DNA of 64,000 nt from Pseudonocardia humida (GTDB lineage Bacteria; Actinomycetota; Actinomycetes; Mycobacteriales; Pseudonocardiaceae): positions 23,852 to 87,851 of the forward strand of contig NZ_JAGSOV010000045.1 in NCBI RefSeq assembly GCF_023898865.1, given 5' to 3'. The position numbers and the translations under genes are program-made. The notes beneath the pieces are model-generated. The model did no database searches. It worked only from the letters and a program-made list of their open reading frames with translations, and was not told the origin of the DNA. This document shows positions 33,035 to 41,380 of this stretch, one piece after another (the first letter of the stretch is position 1; the number at the start of each line of letters is the position of its first letter).

Positions 33035-33931
33035 GTGAGCCAGGACCAGTACACCCAGCAGGACCCGACCCAGCAGCACTCCCAGCCCGGCAGCGGCGAC
33101 CAGACCGTCGAGTACCCCGGGCGCACCCGGGACCTGGACGTGCAGCCCGACCACGGCGAGCACACCTACCGGGGCTCCGGCCGCCTGGAGGGCAAGAAGG
33201 CCGTCATCACCGGCGGCGACTCCGGCATCGGCCGGGCCGTGGCGATCGCCTTCGCCCGGGAGGGCGCCGACGTCCTGATCTCCTACCTCGAGAGCGAGGA
33301 GACCGACGCCAAGGAGACCGCGCGCTGGGTCACCGAGGCCGGCCGCAAGGCCGTCACCGTGCCCGGCGACATCCGCACCGAGGAGCAGTGCCGGGCGATC
33401 GTCGACCGGGCGGCGCAGGAGTTCGGGAAGATCGACGTCCTGGTCAGCAACGCCGCCTACCAGATGTCGCAGGACGGCGGCATCGACGACATCACCACCG
33501 AGCAGTTCGACCGGGTCATGAAGACCAACATCTACGCCATGTTCTGGCTGGTCAAGGCGGCCCTGCCGCACATGGAGGCCGGCTCCTCGATCATCACGAC
33601 GTCCTCGGTGCAGGCGTTCTCCCCGTCACCGCACCTGCTCGACTACGCCACGTCCAAGGCCGCCATCGTCAACTTCACCAAGGGCCTCGGGCACAACCTG
33701 GTCGAGCGCGGCATCCGCGCCAACTCGGTGGCCCCCGGCCCCGTGTGGACGCCGCTGATCCCGGCGACCATGGACGAGAAGAAGCTGGAGTCGTTCGGAG
33801 CCCAGTCCCCCATGGGCCGCGCCGCCCAACCCGCCGAGCTCGCCCCGTTCTACGTCTTCCTGGCGTCGCAGGAGTCGAGCTACATGACCTCGGAGGTGCT
33901 CGGCGTCACCGGCGGCTCGCCCATCACCTGA
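33035..33931 (+). CDS. SDR oxidoreductase (general-stress GSP39/YdaD-like)
   Basis: The 298-residue short-chain dehydrogenase has the N-terminal extension (QDQYTQQDPTQQHSQPGSG) and PGRTRDLDVQPDHGEHTYRG typical of the GSP39/YgdI branch, then the cofactor motif GGDSGIGRAVA, NNA-type motif VSNAAYQMS and the catalytic YATSK. These enzymes use NAD(P)H; the branch is often stress-induced. GTG 33035 follows GAGAGG. It is divergent from the alcohol dehydrogenase pair. The substrate is unknown. Confidence 0.88.
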   Translation: MSQDQYTQQDPTQQHSQPGSGDQTVEYPGRTRDLDVQPDHGEHTYRGSGRLEGKKAVITGGDSGIGRAVAIAFAREGADVLISYLESEETDAKETARWVTEAGRKAVTVPGDIRTEEQCRAIVDRAAQEFGKIDVLVSNAAYQMSQDGGIDDITTEQFDRVMKTNIYAMFWLVKAALPHMEAGSSIITTSSVQAFSPSPHLLDYATSKAAIVNFTKGLGHNLVERGIRANSVAPGPVWTPLIPATMDEKKLESFGAQSPMGRAAQPAELAPFYVFLASQESSYMTSEVLGVTGGSPIT

Positions 33932-33938
33932 CGGGGGT

Positions 33939-34307
33939 TCAGCCGCCCCCGCCTTCGCCTCTGCCGCCGCCGCCGAGGGTGACCCGGACGACGGCCTGGT
34001 CCTCGGTGAGGCTCTGCAGCCCGACTGTGAAGCCCTCGGCGGTGGTCTCCCCGCCCACCGGCACCTGGACGGTGTTGCCGGCGATGTCGATGGTGGCGAC
34101 ACCCCCGTCGACGCTCACCAGGCGGGCGGTGACGCCGAGGACCGAGACCTCACCGGTGGCGCCGCGGGCGAAGGTGATGGTGCAGCCGTCGAGGGCGCAC
34201 TGGGTGTTCGACCCCTCGCTGCTGCTGCCGCCGCAGCCGGCGACGGCCAGGGCGATGAGAGCGGCGGCGAGGGTGGCGCGGAGGGAGCGCCGGATAGATG
34301 CCGACAT
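33939..34307 (-). CDS. Small secreted lipoprotein
   Basis: The 122-residue protein has a lipoprotein signal (RRSLRATLAAALIALAVAGC, Cys at the end of the lipobox). The mature part is small and beta-rich (TITFARGATGEVSVLGVTAR, VATIDIAGNTVQVPVGG, AEGFTVGLQSLTEDQAVVRV) with a Gly-rich tail and a second Cys pair member in CALDGC. I do not recognise the family. ATG 34307 has no clear ribosome site; GTG 34316 is an alternative. It is convergent with the SDR gene. Confidence 0.7.
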   Translation of the reverse strand: MSASIRRSLRATLAAALIALAVAGCGGSSSEGSNTQCALDGCTITFARGATGEVSVLGVTARLVSVDGGVATIDIAGNTVQVPVGGETTAEGFTVGLQSLTEDQAVVRVTLGGGGRGEGGGG

Positions 34308-34741
34308 ATCGGTCACGGAGTTCAGCCTACGGGGTGGCGGGGAGCGGCAGTTCGCGGCGCTGCCGGGCTGTCCGGGATCGGTGAATGAGCCGGCGTCCCG
34401 GCAGCGGTCCCTGGGTACACCTCGCAGCCCTGGATGTGTGCTCGCAGCGCGCCGGCGTGCTGCGAGCACACACCTGACGCTGCCAGGACGCCACCACCTC
34501 TGCGAGGACCCTGCGATCGGTGATCGGCAGGCGCGGTCGGCGTCTCGGGGCCCGCCGCCGCGCACACCCGTCGCCACCGCGCACACCTCGTGGACACGGT
34601 GCACAGGTCATGACATGCGCGCGGCGACCACGAGGTGTGCACAGTGCGCACCTCCGCGGACGCGGCCGTGCGCACAGTGCCGGCCAGTGTGCGCAGTCCC
34701 AGGACCAGCTGAGCGACGAGGGGCACCCGCGAAAACCGGAA
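34308..34741. repeat. Gene-free repeat-rich region
   Basis: This 434-nt stretch carries no gene I can support. It has (a) a perfect hairpin TGTGTGCTCGCAGC (34435-34448) / GCTGCGAGCACACA (34459-34472), a possible terminator for the MazG-like gene; (b) a 13-bp inverted repeat GCACACCTCGTGG (34581-34593) / CCACGAGGTGTGC (34628-34640); and (c) GCCACCGCGCACAC (34573-34586), identical to a 14-mer at 20086-20099. Many overlapping GTGCGCAC-like words follow to 34700. Confidence 0.6.
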
Positions 34742-35074
34742 TCATCCGCCCCTGGTACGCGCAACCAGCGCACGCGCCTTCTCGTTCAGCACCGCCCCCG
34801 GATCCAGCCCCAGACTCCTGATGGCCACGAGCGCACTGAACACGACATCCGCCAGCTCGGCCGCGACATCGTCCCGTCCATGCGTCACGCCCTTGCGCGG
34901 GTTGCGCCCCGTAGCCCCGATCCACGCCTGCGCGACCTCGCCCGCCTCCTCGGTGACCTTCAACAGCCGCATCGTGATCTCGGCGTCGTCGGGCTCGTGG
35001 TGGGCGTCCAGCCACGTCGTCGACCGTTCGACGGCTTCCCACACGCTCGTCATGTCGGGGTCCGGCGCGCTCAC
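34742..35074 (-). CDS. MazG-like nucleotide pyrophosphohydrolase
   Basis: The 110-residue protein has the MazG-type helical motif EEAGEVAQAWIGATGRNPRKG, with the EExxE metal-binding acids, and a second acidic helix DDVAAELADVVFSALVAIR (ExxD). Such all-alpha enzymes hydrolyse (d)NTPs to monophosphates and clean the nucleotide pool. GTG 35074 is chosen; ATG 35053 (MTSVWEAVERS) is also possible. It ends beside the repeat region at 34308-34741. Confidence 0.82.
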   Translation of the reverse strand: MSAPDPDMTSVWEAVERSTTWLDAHHEPDDAEITMRLLKVTEEAGEVAQAWIGATGRNPRKGVTHGRDDVAAELADVVFSALVAIRSLGLDPGAVLNEKARALVARTRGG

Positions 35075-35291
35075 CCCGCACCGCCGACCGGCATCCCGGC
35101 GAGCGTCGCTCCGACCAACCGGGCCGCGACCGAACTCGTGATCGTCACTGTGACGAGAGTAGGCCGCGCGGGTAGCCACGCGGCGCGCAGAAGAGGCCGT
35201 GAGCAGGGGGGTTGTCCGGAACCCGCCGGTTCGTCCGGCCGATCGCCGGGTCCCGGGGGCCGGGTCGCGGGCCGTTGCCTACCGTCAACGG

Positions 35292-36176
35292 GTGCACCCC
35301 GCCCTCGCGGTCGTCCTGGCCCTCGCCTCGGCCGCCTGCTACGCCCTGTCGGCCGTACTGCAGCACCACGAGGCGTCCCGGCAGCCGGAGAGCGGGGTCG
35401 CCACGCTGATGATCGCGCTGATGCACCGGAAGGGCTGGTGGGCCGCGCAGACCGCGACGATCCTGGGCGCCCTGCTGCACCTGGCCGCGCTCGGCGCCGG
35501 GCCGCTGGTCCTGGTCCAGCCGATCGGGGTCACCGCGCTGGCCCTGGCGCTGCCGGTGGGGGCCCGCATCGGCCGGACCCCGGTCACCCGGCGGGCCTGG
35601 ATCGGCGCGCTCTGCGTGGTCGTCGGCCTGCCGGGGGTGCTGACCGCGATCCCGCACCAGCCGGGCACCGGGCGGATCTTCGCCTCCTTCCCGACGGTGG
35701 CCTGCGTCGTCGCCGTCATCGTCGCCACCGCCACGCTGTGCGCGCTGCGGATCCGGCGCACCGACCCGCTGTGGGCGGCGATCCTGCTGGCCGGCGCCGC
35801 CGCCCTGTGCTTCGGGACGACGTCGGCGGCGGTCAAGGCGCTGTGGCTGCAGATGGGCAGCCCGACGGTCGTGGCGATCGGCCTGATCGCGGCGCCGCTG
35901 GGGGTCGTGCTGGCCCAGCACGCGTACCAGGACGGCGGGCTGGGCGCCCCGCTGGCCGTGCAGACGCTGGCCGACCCGGTCACCGCGGTGGCGATCGGCG
36001 TGCTCTCTCTCGGCGAGCAGCTGGCAGGCACGCCGGTGCGGATCGCGTTCGGGCTGCTCGGGTTCGCCGTCACCGTGGCCGGGGTGGTCCTGCTGTCCTC
36101 GCGCATCCCGTCCGAGGACCACACCCACGGGCCTCGTCCGGTCGCCAGTCCGGCCGCCGCGGGCGCCGACGGCTGA
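35292..36176 (+). CDS. DMT-superfamily transporter
   Basis: The 294-residue membrane protein has about nine hydrophobic helices and the two-repeat EamA layout of drug/metabolite transporters, with short loops such as ARIGRTPVTRRAW and a final LLGFAVTVAGVVLLSSR before a cytoplasmic tail. Substrate unknown. GTG 35292 lies about 10 nt after TACCGT, a plausible -10, so the message may be leaderless; no ribosome site is visible. Divergent from the MazG-like gene. Confidence 0.82.
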   Translation: MHPALAVVLALASAACYALSAVLQHHEASRQPESGVATLMIALMHRKGWWAAQTATILGALLHLAALGAGPLVLVQPIGVTALALALPVGARIGRTPVTRRAWIGALCVVVGLPGVLTAIPHQPGTGRIFASFPTVACVVAVIVATATLCALRIRRTDPLWAAILLAGAAALCFGTTSAAVKALWLQMGSPTVVAIGLIAAPLGVVLAQHAYQDGGLGAPLAVQTLADPVTAVAIGVLSLGEQLAGTPVRIAFGLLGFAVTVAGVVLLSSRIPSEDHTHGPRPVASPAAAGADG

Positions 36177-36225
36177 CCCGCCGGCGGACGGCCCGGGCGT
36201 TGACGCGCCCCTCTCCGATATGTCA

Positions 36226-36241
36226 CGTTGGACCGGTCCAC
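36226..36241. promoter_or_regulatory. LacI-type operator before the inositol-type operon
   Basis: CGTTGGACCGGTCCAC contains the perfect 12-bp palindrome TGGACCGGTCCA (36229-36240), centred 53 bp before the SDR start. A copy with one change lies upstream of the LacI gene that starts at 40582, which makes that protein the probable regulator. Confidence 0.7.
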
Positions 36242-36287
36242 TGACGGGCCGAGGTCCGTCCCACCGCCGCCGCCGCTGGGGAGGACC

Positions 36288-37073
36288 GTGCCGATCGGGA
36301 GCCTGCTGCCGGGCAAGATCGTGCTGGTCAGCGGGGGTACCCGGGGCGTGGGCGCCGGGGTCGCGACGGCCGCGGCCCGCGAGGGCGCGACGGTGGTCGT
36401 CACCGGACGGCGCCGCGCAGCCGGCGAGCGGCTCGTCGCCGAACTGACCGGTGCCGGGGCCACCGCGCGGTTCGTGCCCGCCGACGTCGCCGACCCCGAG
36501 CAGGCGAAGGCGGGCGTCGCCGCCACCGTGGCCGAGTTCGGCCGGGTCGACTGCCTGGTCAACTCGGCCGGCCTGGTCACCCGCGGCACCCTGCTCGACA
36601 CCACCCCCGAGCTGTTCGACGCGCACGTCGCGGTCAACCTGCGCGCCCCGTTCTTCACGATGCAGGCCGCCGTGGCCGACATGGTCCGCCGCGGCGAGCC
36701 AGGCGCGATCGTCAACATCATCTCGATCTCCGCGCACGGCGGGCAGCCGTACCTGGCGCCCTACGTGGCGGCCAAGGCCGGCTTGGCCGGGCTCACCCGC
36801 AACGCCGCGCACGCCCACCGCTTCGACCGCATCCGGATCAACGGGCTGGACATCGGCTGGACCGACACCGAGGGCGAGGACGCCGTGCAGCGCGCGGCCC
36901 ACGGCGCCGGCGACGGCTGGGCGGAGCGGGCGGGCCGGGCGCTGCCGATGGGCCGCCTCGCCCGGGCCGAGGAGATCGCCGACATGGTCGTGTTCCTGCT
37001 CTCCGAGCGCAGCGGCGTGGTCACCGGGGCCGTCCTGGACTGGGACCAGACCGTCGTCGGCGCCTACGACTGA
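36288..37073 (+). CDS. SDR oxidoreductase of inositol-type operon
   Basis: The 261-residue short-chain dehydrogenase has the cofactor motif SGGTRGVGAGVA, the NSAGLV motif and the catalytic YVAAK in YLAPYVAAKAGL. GTG 36288 follows GGGGAGG; the longer frame from 36228 would read through the operator. It is 11 nt upstream of an inositol-dehydrogenase-like gene and shares its operator, so it probably oxidises or reduces a cyclitol or sugar intermediate. The specific substrate is not readable. Confidence 0.88.
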   Translation: MPIGSLLPGKIVLVSGGTRGVGAGVATAAAREGATVVVTGRRRAAGERLVAELTGAGATARFVPADVADPEQAKAGVAATVAEFGRVDCLVNSAGLVTRGTLLDTTPELFDAHVAVNLRAPFFTMQAAVADMVRRGEPGAIVNIISISAHGGQPYLAPYVAAKAGLAGLTRNAAHAHRFDRIRINGLDIGWTDTEGEDAVQRAAHGAGDGWAERAGRALPMGRLARAEEIADMVVFLLSERSGVVTGAVLDWDQTVVGAYD

Positions 37074-37084
37074 ACGGAGCCCGC

Positions 37085-38092
37085 ATGCGACTCGGCCTGA
37101 TCGGCCTCGGCCGGATCGGCGCGTTCCACGCCGACACGCTCTCCGCGCTGGACGCGGTGAGCAGCCTGGTGGTCACCGACGCCGTGCCCGCCGCCGCCGC
37201 TGCGATCGCGGCCCGGCTCCCGGTCGAGGTCAGCGACTCGCCGGAGGAGCTGCTGGCCGCGGGCGTGGACGGCGTGGTGATCGCCGCGGCCACCGACGCC
37301 CACCCGGAGCTGCTGCTCGCCGCGGCCGCCGCGGGACTCCCGGTGTTCTGCGAGAAGCCGGTCGCCCGCACCATGGACGAGGGGCTGCGGGTGGCCCGGC
37401 GGGTGGGCGACACCGGGGTGCCGGTGCAGATCGGCTACCCCCGCCGCTTCGACGCCGGGTTCGCCGCGGCCCGGGCCGCCGTCGCCGCCGGCGAGCTGGG
37501 CAGGCTGCACACGGTCCGGTCGACGACCCTGGACCCCGCGCCGCCGCCCGCGGCCTACGTGGCCGTGTCCGGCGGCATCTTCCGCGACTGCGCCGTGCAC
37601 GACTTCGACGCCGTGCGCTGGGTGACCGGGCGCGAGGTCGTCGAGGTGTACGCGACGGGCTCGGCCATCGGGGACGCGGTCTTCGCCGGGTCGGGCGACG
37701 TCGCCACCGCGGCCACCGTGCTCACCCTCGACGACGAGACCGTCGCCGTCGTCTCCAACACCCGCTACAACCCCCGCGGCTACGACGTGCGCCTGGAGCT
37801 GCACGGCACCGCCGACAGCATCGCCGTCGGGCTGGAGCCGAAGTTGCCGCTGCGCTCGGTCGAGCCGGGCGCGACCTTCCCGGACGCCGAGCCGCACGCG
37901 TTCTTCATGGACCGCTTCGCCGCGGCGTTCCGCGCCGAGCTGGCCGCGTTCACCGAGGTCGTGGCGGGCACGAGGCCGTCCCCCTGCACCGTCGAGGACG
38001 CCATGGAGACCGGGTGGGTGGCCGAGGCCGCCACCCGGTCGCTGGCCGAGCACCGCCCGGTCCGCCTCGACGACGTCCGCCGCCCCCTCTGA
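37085..38092 (+). CDS. iolG: Gfo/Idh/MocA oxidoreductase, inositol 2-dehydrogenase-like
   Basis: The 335-residue protein has an N-terminal Rossmann domain (RLGLIGLGRIGAFHADTL) with the family motif FCEKPVA and the catalytic GGIFRDCAVHDFD (Lys of EKP plus Asp/His of DxxxHD). Residues and length fit myo-inositol 2-dehydrogenase (IolG), which makes scyllo-inosose with NAD. Other cyclitols or sugars are possible. It stands between the SDR and an IolE-like gene, supporting an inositol-type pathway. Confidence 0.85.
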   Translation: MRLGLIGLGRIGAFHADTLSALDAVSSLVVTDAVPAAAAAIAARLPVEVSDSPEELLAAGVDGVVIAAATDAHPELLLAAAAAGLPVFCEKPVARTMDEGLRVARRVGDTGVPVQIGYPRRFDAGFAAARAAVAAGELGRLHTVRSTTLDPAPPPAAYVAVSGGIFRDCAVHDFDAVRWVTGREVVEVYATGSAIGDAVFAGSGDVATAATVLTLDDETVAVVSNTRYNPRGYDVRLELHGTADSIAVGLEPKLPLRSVEPGATFPDAEPHAFFMDRFAAAFRAELAAFTEVVAGTRPSPCTVEDAMETGWVAEAATRSLAEHRPVRLDDVRRPL

Positions 38093-38118
38093 CCACCGTC
38101 CCCACCGAGAGGACCGCC

Positions 38119-38988
38119 ATGTTCACCGACCGCATCGCCGGGGCCCCGATCTCCTGGGGCGTGTGCGAGGTGCCCGGCTGGGGCCACCAGCTGGCCCCCG
38201 AGCTGGTGCTGACCCAGATGCGCGAGCTGGGCCTGACCGCCACCGAGTTCGGTCCGGAGGGGTTCCTGCCGGCTGAGCCGCAGGCGCGCACGGGGGTGCT
38301 GCGCGCCCACGGCCTGTCGGCCGTGGGCGGGTTCGTGCCCGCACTGCTGCACGACGCGGACCACGACCCGCTGCCTGCCGTCGAACGGGAGCTCGACGCG
38401 TTCACCGCCGCCGGCGCCGCCACCCTCGTGCTGGCCGCCTCCTCCGGGGCCGACGGCTACGACGCCCGCCCCGACCTCGACGACGCGGCGTGGCGCACCC
38501 TGCTGGGCAACCTCGACCGCGTCGCCGAGCTGGCCCGCCGGCGCGGCGTGACCGCGGTGCTGCACCCCCACGTGGGCACGATGGTGGAGACCGGCGCCGA
38601 GGTCGAGCGGGTGCTGGTCGGCTCGGCGGTCCCGCTCTGCCTGGACACCGGCCACCTGCTCATCGGCGGCTCCGACCCGCTGGCGCTGGCCAAGGCCGTG
38701 CCCGACCGGATCGCCCACACCCACCTCAAGGACGTCGACGCGGCCACCGCCGCGCGCGTGCGGGCCGGGGAGATCACCTACACCGACGCCGTCCGCGAGG
38801 GCATGTACCGCCCGCTCGGCCGGGGCGACGTCGACATCGCCGGGATCGTGGGCGTGCTGGAGGCGCACGGCTACCGCGGCTGGTACGTGCTCGAGCAGGA
38901 CACGATCCTGACCGCCGCGCCCACCGGCGAGGGCCCGCTGGCCGATGTGCGCGCGAGCGTGGAGTTCCTGCGCGGGATCGACCGGTAA
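38119..38988 (+). CDS. IolE-like inosose dehydratase / sugar isomerase TIM barrel
   Basis: The 289-residue TIM-barrel protein starts with GAPISWGVCEVPGWGHQL, very like IolE (scyllo-inosose dehydratase), and has the metal-site pieces AVLHPHVGTMVETG, CLDTGHLLIGGSDP, HTHLKDVD and WYVLEQDTIL with the expected Glu, Asp, His and Glu ligands. IolE removes water from 2-keto-myo-inositol. ATG 38119 follows GAGAGGA. The rest of the iol pathway (iolB, C, D) is not in this window, so the operon is partial or serves a different cyclitol. Confidence 0.82.
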   Translation: MFTDRIAGAPISWGVCEVPGWGHQLAPELVLTQMRELGLTATEFGPEGFLPAEPQARTGVLRAHGLSAVGGFVPALLHDADHDPLPAVERELDAFTAAGAATLVLAASSGADGYDARPDLDDAAWRTLLGNLDRVAELARRRGVTAVLHPHVGTMVETGAEVERVLVGSAVPLCLDTGHLLIGGSDPLALAKAVPDRIAHTHLKDVDAATAARVRAGEITYTDAVREGMYRPLGRGDVDIAGIVGVLEAHGYRGWYVLEQDTILTAAPTGEGPLADVRASVEFLRGIDR

Positions 38989-39057
38989 ACCGGCCGCGCC
39001 CGCCCACCCGCGCCACTACCCTCCGGTCCCTCGGTCCCGGTCGATCGGAGGGGTGGC

Positions 39058-39567
39058 GTGGACGGCGAGCTGCGGCTGCGCGAGCTCGGCCCGGCCGACG
39101 AGGCGGAGTTCCGGGCGGGCCACCGGGCGATGGAGGCCGACGGCTTCACCTTCGGCCTGGGCCTGCGCCCGGAGCTGGCCTGGGGGGACTACCTCGACGA
39201 ACTCGCCGACCAGCGCGCGGGCCGCAACCTGCGCGAGGGGATCGTGCCGGCGACGTTCCTGGTCGCCGACGTGGACGGGCGCATCGTCGGGCGCACGTCC
39301 GTGCGGCACCACCTCAACGCGGCCCTGCGGCGGTTCGGCGGCCACATCGGCTACGGCGTGCTGCCGCAGTACCGCCGCCGCGGCCACGCCACCGCGATCC
39401 TGCGCGCCAGCCTGTGCGTCGCCCGCGGGCTCGGCATCACCTCGGCCCTGGTGACCTGCGACGACGACAACCTCGGCTCGCGGAAGGTGATCGAGGCGTG
39501 CGGGGGCGTGCTGGAATCGGTGGAGCCGGGCGAGCCCGCGCTGCGGCGCTACCTCATCACGACCTGA
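39058..39567 (+). CDS. GNAT-family N-acetyltransferase
   Basis: The 169-residue protein has the GNAT fold: ATFLVADVDGRIVGRTSVRH (beta strands 2-4), IGYGVLPQYRRRGHATAIL with the acetyl-CoA pyrophosphate loop QYRRRGHAT, and VTCDDDNLGSRKVIEACGG. The acceptor is unknown. GTG 39058 follows GGAGGG. It lies 69 nt after the IolE-like gene and is convergent with the LacI gene; probably a separate function. Confidence 0.87.
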   Translation: MDGELRLRELGPADEAEFRAGHRAMEADGFTFGLGLRPELAWGDYLDELADQRAGRNLREGIVPATFLVADVDGRIVGRTSVRHHLNAALRRFGGHIGYGVLPQYRRRGHATAILRASLCVARGLGITSALVTCDDDNLGSRKVIEACGGVLESVEPGEPALRRYLITT

Positions 39568-39571
39568 GCGG

Positions 39572-40582
39572 TCAGCGCGCGGGGCCGGTCGAGCCGCGCA
39601 CGACCAGGGCCGGGGTGATCAGCCGGGTGGTCGGCGCGCCCGGGTCGTCGCCGGCGAGCCGGGCGCACAGCGCCTCCCCCGCGGCCTGCCCGACCTCGGC
39701 GATGTGCGAGTCGACCGTGGTCAGCGACAGCCGGGGCAGTCGGGCCAGGACCGTGTCGTCGTAGCCGACGACCGACAGCTCGCCCGGCACCGCCAGGCCC
39801 AGCTCGTCGGCCGCGGTCAGCACGCCCACGGCCGACCGGTCGTTGGCCGCGAGGATCGCCGTGGGCCGGTCCGGGCCGGTGAGCAGCTCGTGGGCGAGCC
39901 GGTGGCCGGTCTCCTCGGTCCAGTCGCCGTCCACGCAGTGCTGGGCGAGGTCGGCGGCGCGCATGGTGGCGACGTGGCCCTCCCGGCGCAGCCCGCCCAC
40001 CTCGCCGCGGCCGACGATGTGCGAGATCCGGCGGTGGCCCTGCTCCAGCAGGTGCGCGGTGGCGAGCCGGGCGCCCGCGTCGTCGTCGTTGGCCACGATG
40101 TCGGCCGTGCCCAGCCGCGACTCGCGGGTGCCGGCCACGACCACCGGGAGCACGTCGCCGAGCGCGAGGACCTGCTCGACCACCGGGTCCGACGGGGTGC
40201 CGACCACCACGATGCCGTCGACCCGAAGGTCGGTCAGCGCGGCCACGGCGTCCGGCTCGGTGGCGCCGTCGGCCAGCAGCGGGCGCAGCCCGTGCTCGTG
40301 CAGCACGGGCCGCAGACCGGCCAGCAGGTCGACGTACCAGGGGTTGGTGAGGTCGTCGAGCACGACGCCGACGGTGCGGGTGCGGCGCTCGGCGAGGCTG
40401 CGGGCCGCCGGGTCGGGGCGGTAGCCGAGCTCGTCCATGGCCGCGAGCACCGCGGCCCGGCGCTGCTCGCTGACCCGCGGCGAGTTCTGCAGGACCAGCG
40501 AGACGAGCGACTTCGACACCCCCGCGCGCGCCGCCACCGTGCGGATGGTCGGCGGTCGTACGGGCCCGGCGTCCGAGGTCAC
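39572..40582 (-). CDS. LacI-family transcriptional regulator (inositol-type operon)
   Basis: The 336-residue protein has a LacI headpiece (TIRTVAARAGVSKSLVSLVL) and a sugar-binding domain with RTVGVVLDDLTNPWYVDLLA, DGIVVVGTPSDP, NDRSAVGVLTAADELGLAVP and VVGYDDTVLARL. GTG 40582 is 7 nt after a TATAGT -10, so translation is probably leaderless; the frame extends upstream to ATG 40627, but that would read across its own operator. A site matching 15 of 16 bases of the operator before the SDR-iolG-iolE operon lies upstream of it. It probably represses both. Confidence 0.92.
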   Translation of the reverse strand: MTSDAGPVRPPTIRTVAARAGVSKSLVSLVLQNSPRVSEQRRAAVLAAMDELGYRPDPAARSLAERRTRTVGVVLDDLTNPWYVDLLAGLRPVLHEHGLRPLLADGATEPDAVAALTDLRVDGIVVVGTPSDPVVEQVLALGDVLPVVVAGTRESRLGTADIVANDDDAGARLATAHLLEQGHRRISHIVGRGEVGGLRREGHVATMRAADLAQHCVDGDWTEETGHRLAHELLTGPDRPTAILAANDRSAVGVLTAADELGLAVPGELSVVGYDDTVLARLPRLSLTTVDSHIAEVGQAAGEALCARLAGDDPGAPTTRLITPALVVRGSTGPAR

Positions 40583-40589
40583 GGGCCGC

Positions 40590-40629
40590 ACTATATCGGG
40601 GCCCGCGGACCGGGTGGACCGTTCCAACG
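40590..40629 (-). promoter_or_regulatory. Promoter and operator of the second LacI gene
   Basis: On the minus strand TATAGT (40595-40590) is a -10 placed 7 nt before the GTG start. CGTTGGAACGGTCCAC (40629-40614) lies across the -35 region and matches the operator at 36226-36241 except for one base, which breaks the perfect symmetry. Confidence 0.62.
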
Positions 40630-40638
40630 GCCCCTCGG

Positions 40639-40790
40639 AGGGGCCCTGAACGGACCGGTGGGGGGGGACGGGGGCGGGCCCGGACCCCCCCCCCGGGGGG
40701 GGGGGGGCCCCGCGGACCGTCCCACCGCCCCCGGGCCGGGCCCGCTACGGCCCCGGGGGGGGGCCCGGGCCCCCCCCCCCCCCCCCACCG
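40639..40790. repeat. G/C homopolymer tract
   Basis: This stretch is nearly pure G and C with extreme runs: C10 (40685-40694) directly followed by G13 (40695-40707), G9 (40755-40763) and C17 (40770-40786). It has no gene. It may be a real slippery or quadruplex-forming element, but consensus error in homopolymers is also likely, so its exact length should be treated with care. Confidence 0.6.
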
Positions 40791-40811
40791 GGTCGGGTGG
40801 CGCGCACGACG

Positions 40812-41006
40812 TCAGCCGACGCGCCGTTCGGGCGAGTAGGCCGCGAGGCCGAGGACGGCCCCCACGACCAGGAAGGCGGCCACGCCTTCCCACCAGCCCA
40901 TGAACTCGTTGACCGCCAGGGCGGCGGTCAGGGGCAGCGCGATGAGCACGAAGCTCCAGAAGAGCTCGGTGACCCGGTTGCGCCTGCGTTGCTGTTGGGG
41001 GTGCAT
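40812..41006 (-). CDS. Small two-TM membrane protein
   Basis: The 64-residue protein begins with a basic segment (MHPQQQRRRNRVTELF) and has two hydrophobic helices, WSFVLIALPLTAALAVNEFM and WEGVAAFLVVGAVLGLAAYS, ending in PERRVG. ATG 41006 follows AGGAG at 9 nt; ATG 41015 is adjacent to that site and less likely. No family recognised. It ends beside the homopolymer tract. Confidence 0.6.
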   Translation of the reverse strand: MHPQQQRRRNRVTELFWSFVLIALPLTAALAVNEFMGWWEGVAAFLVVGAVLGLAAYSPERRVG

Positions 41007-41140
41007 ACTGGACATCTCCTGTCGTGTGCTGTCTGGCTGACGGTGCGGTGGGAGTCGGAGGAGCCCAGGCGTGCCGGCCTCGGGCTCCTCTTCCGTTCGA
41101 CCGGTTCCCCGGCCGACTCCAGGATGCCAGGAGGTGGGAC

Positions 41141-41168
41141 GTCTCACAAGCAATTAACTTGTCTCACA
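41141..41168. promoter_or_regulatory. Direct repeat GTCTCACA pair upstream of GntR gene
   Basis: GTCTCACA occurs at 41141-41148 and 41161-41168, exactly two helical turns apart, and between them ACAAG-CAATTAA-CTTGT forms an inverted repeat. It lies in the 374-nt gap between the small membrane gene and the GntR gene, where TAACAT (about 41242) could be a -10. A regulatory site is likely, the binder unknown. Confidence 0.45.
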
Positions 41169-41380
41169 CCCCCTTACCCTCTACTCGCAGGCCGGACAAC
41201 CTCAGGAACGACAAAGTGGTGGACGGAGGCTGTCCAGCGCGGTAACATGTCCGACAACCCGCGCACCCAGCAGACCTGTGCCGGGTTCGCGAACCGCCAG
41301 CGGCGGTGCGGGCGGCCGGAGGCGGGGCCGCCGCGCCCGCCGCGGCGCAGCACGTGCCGTGCTACCCCCCGGAGACCTCC

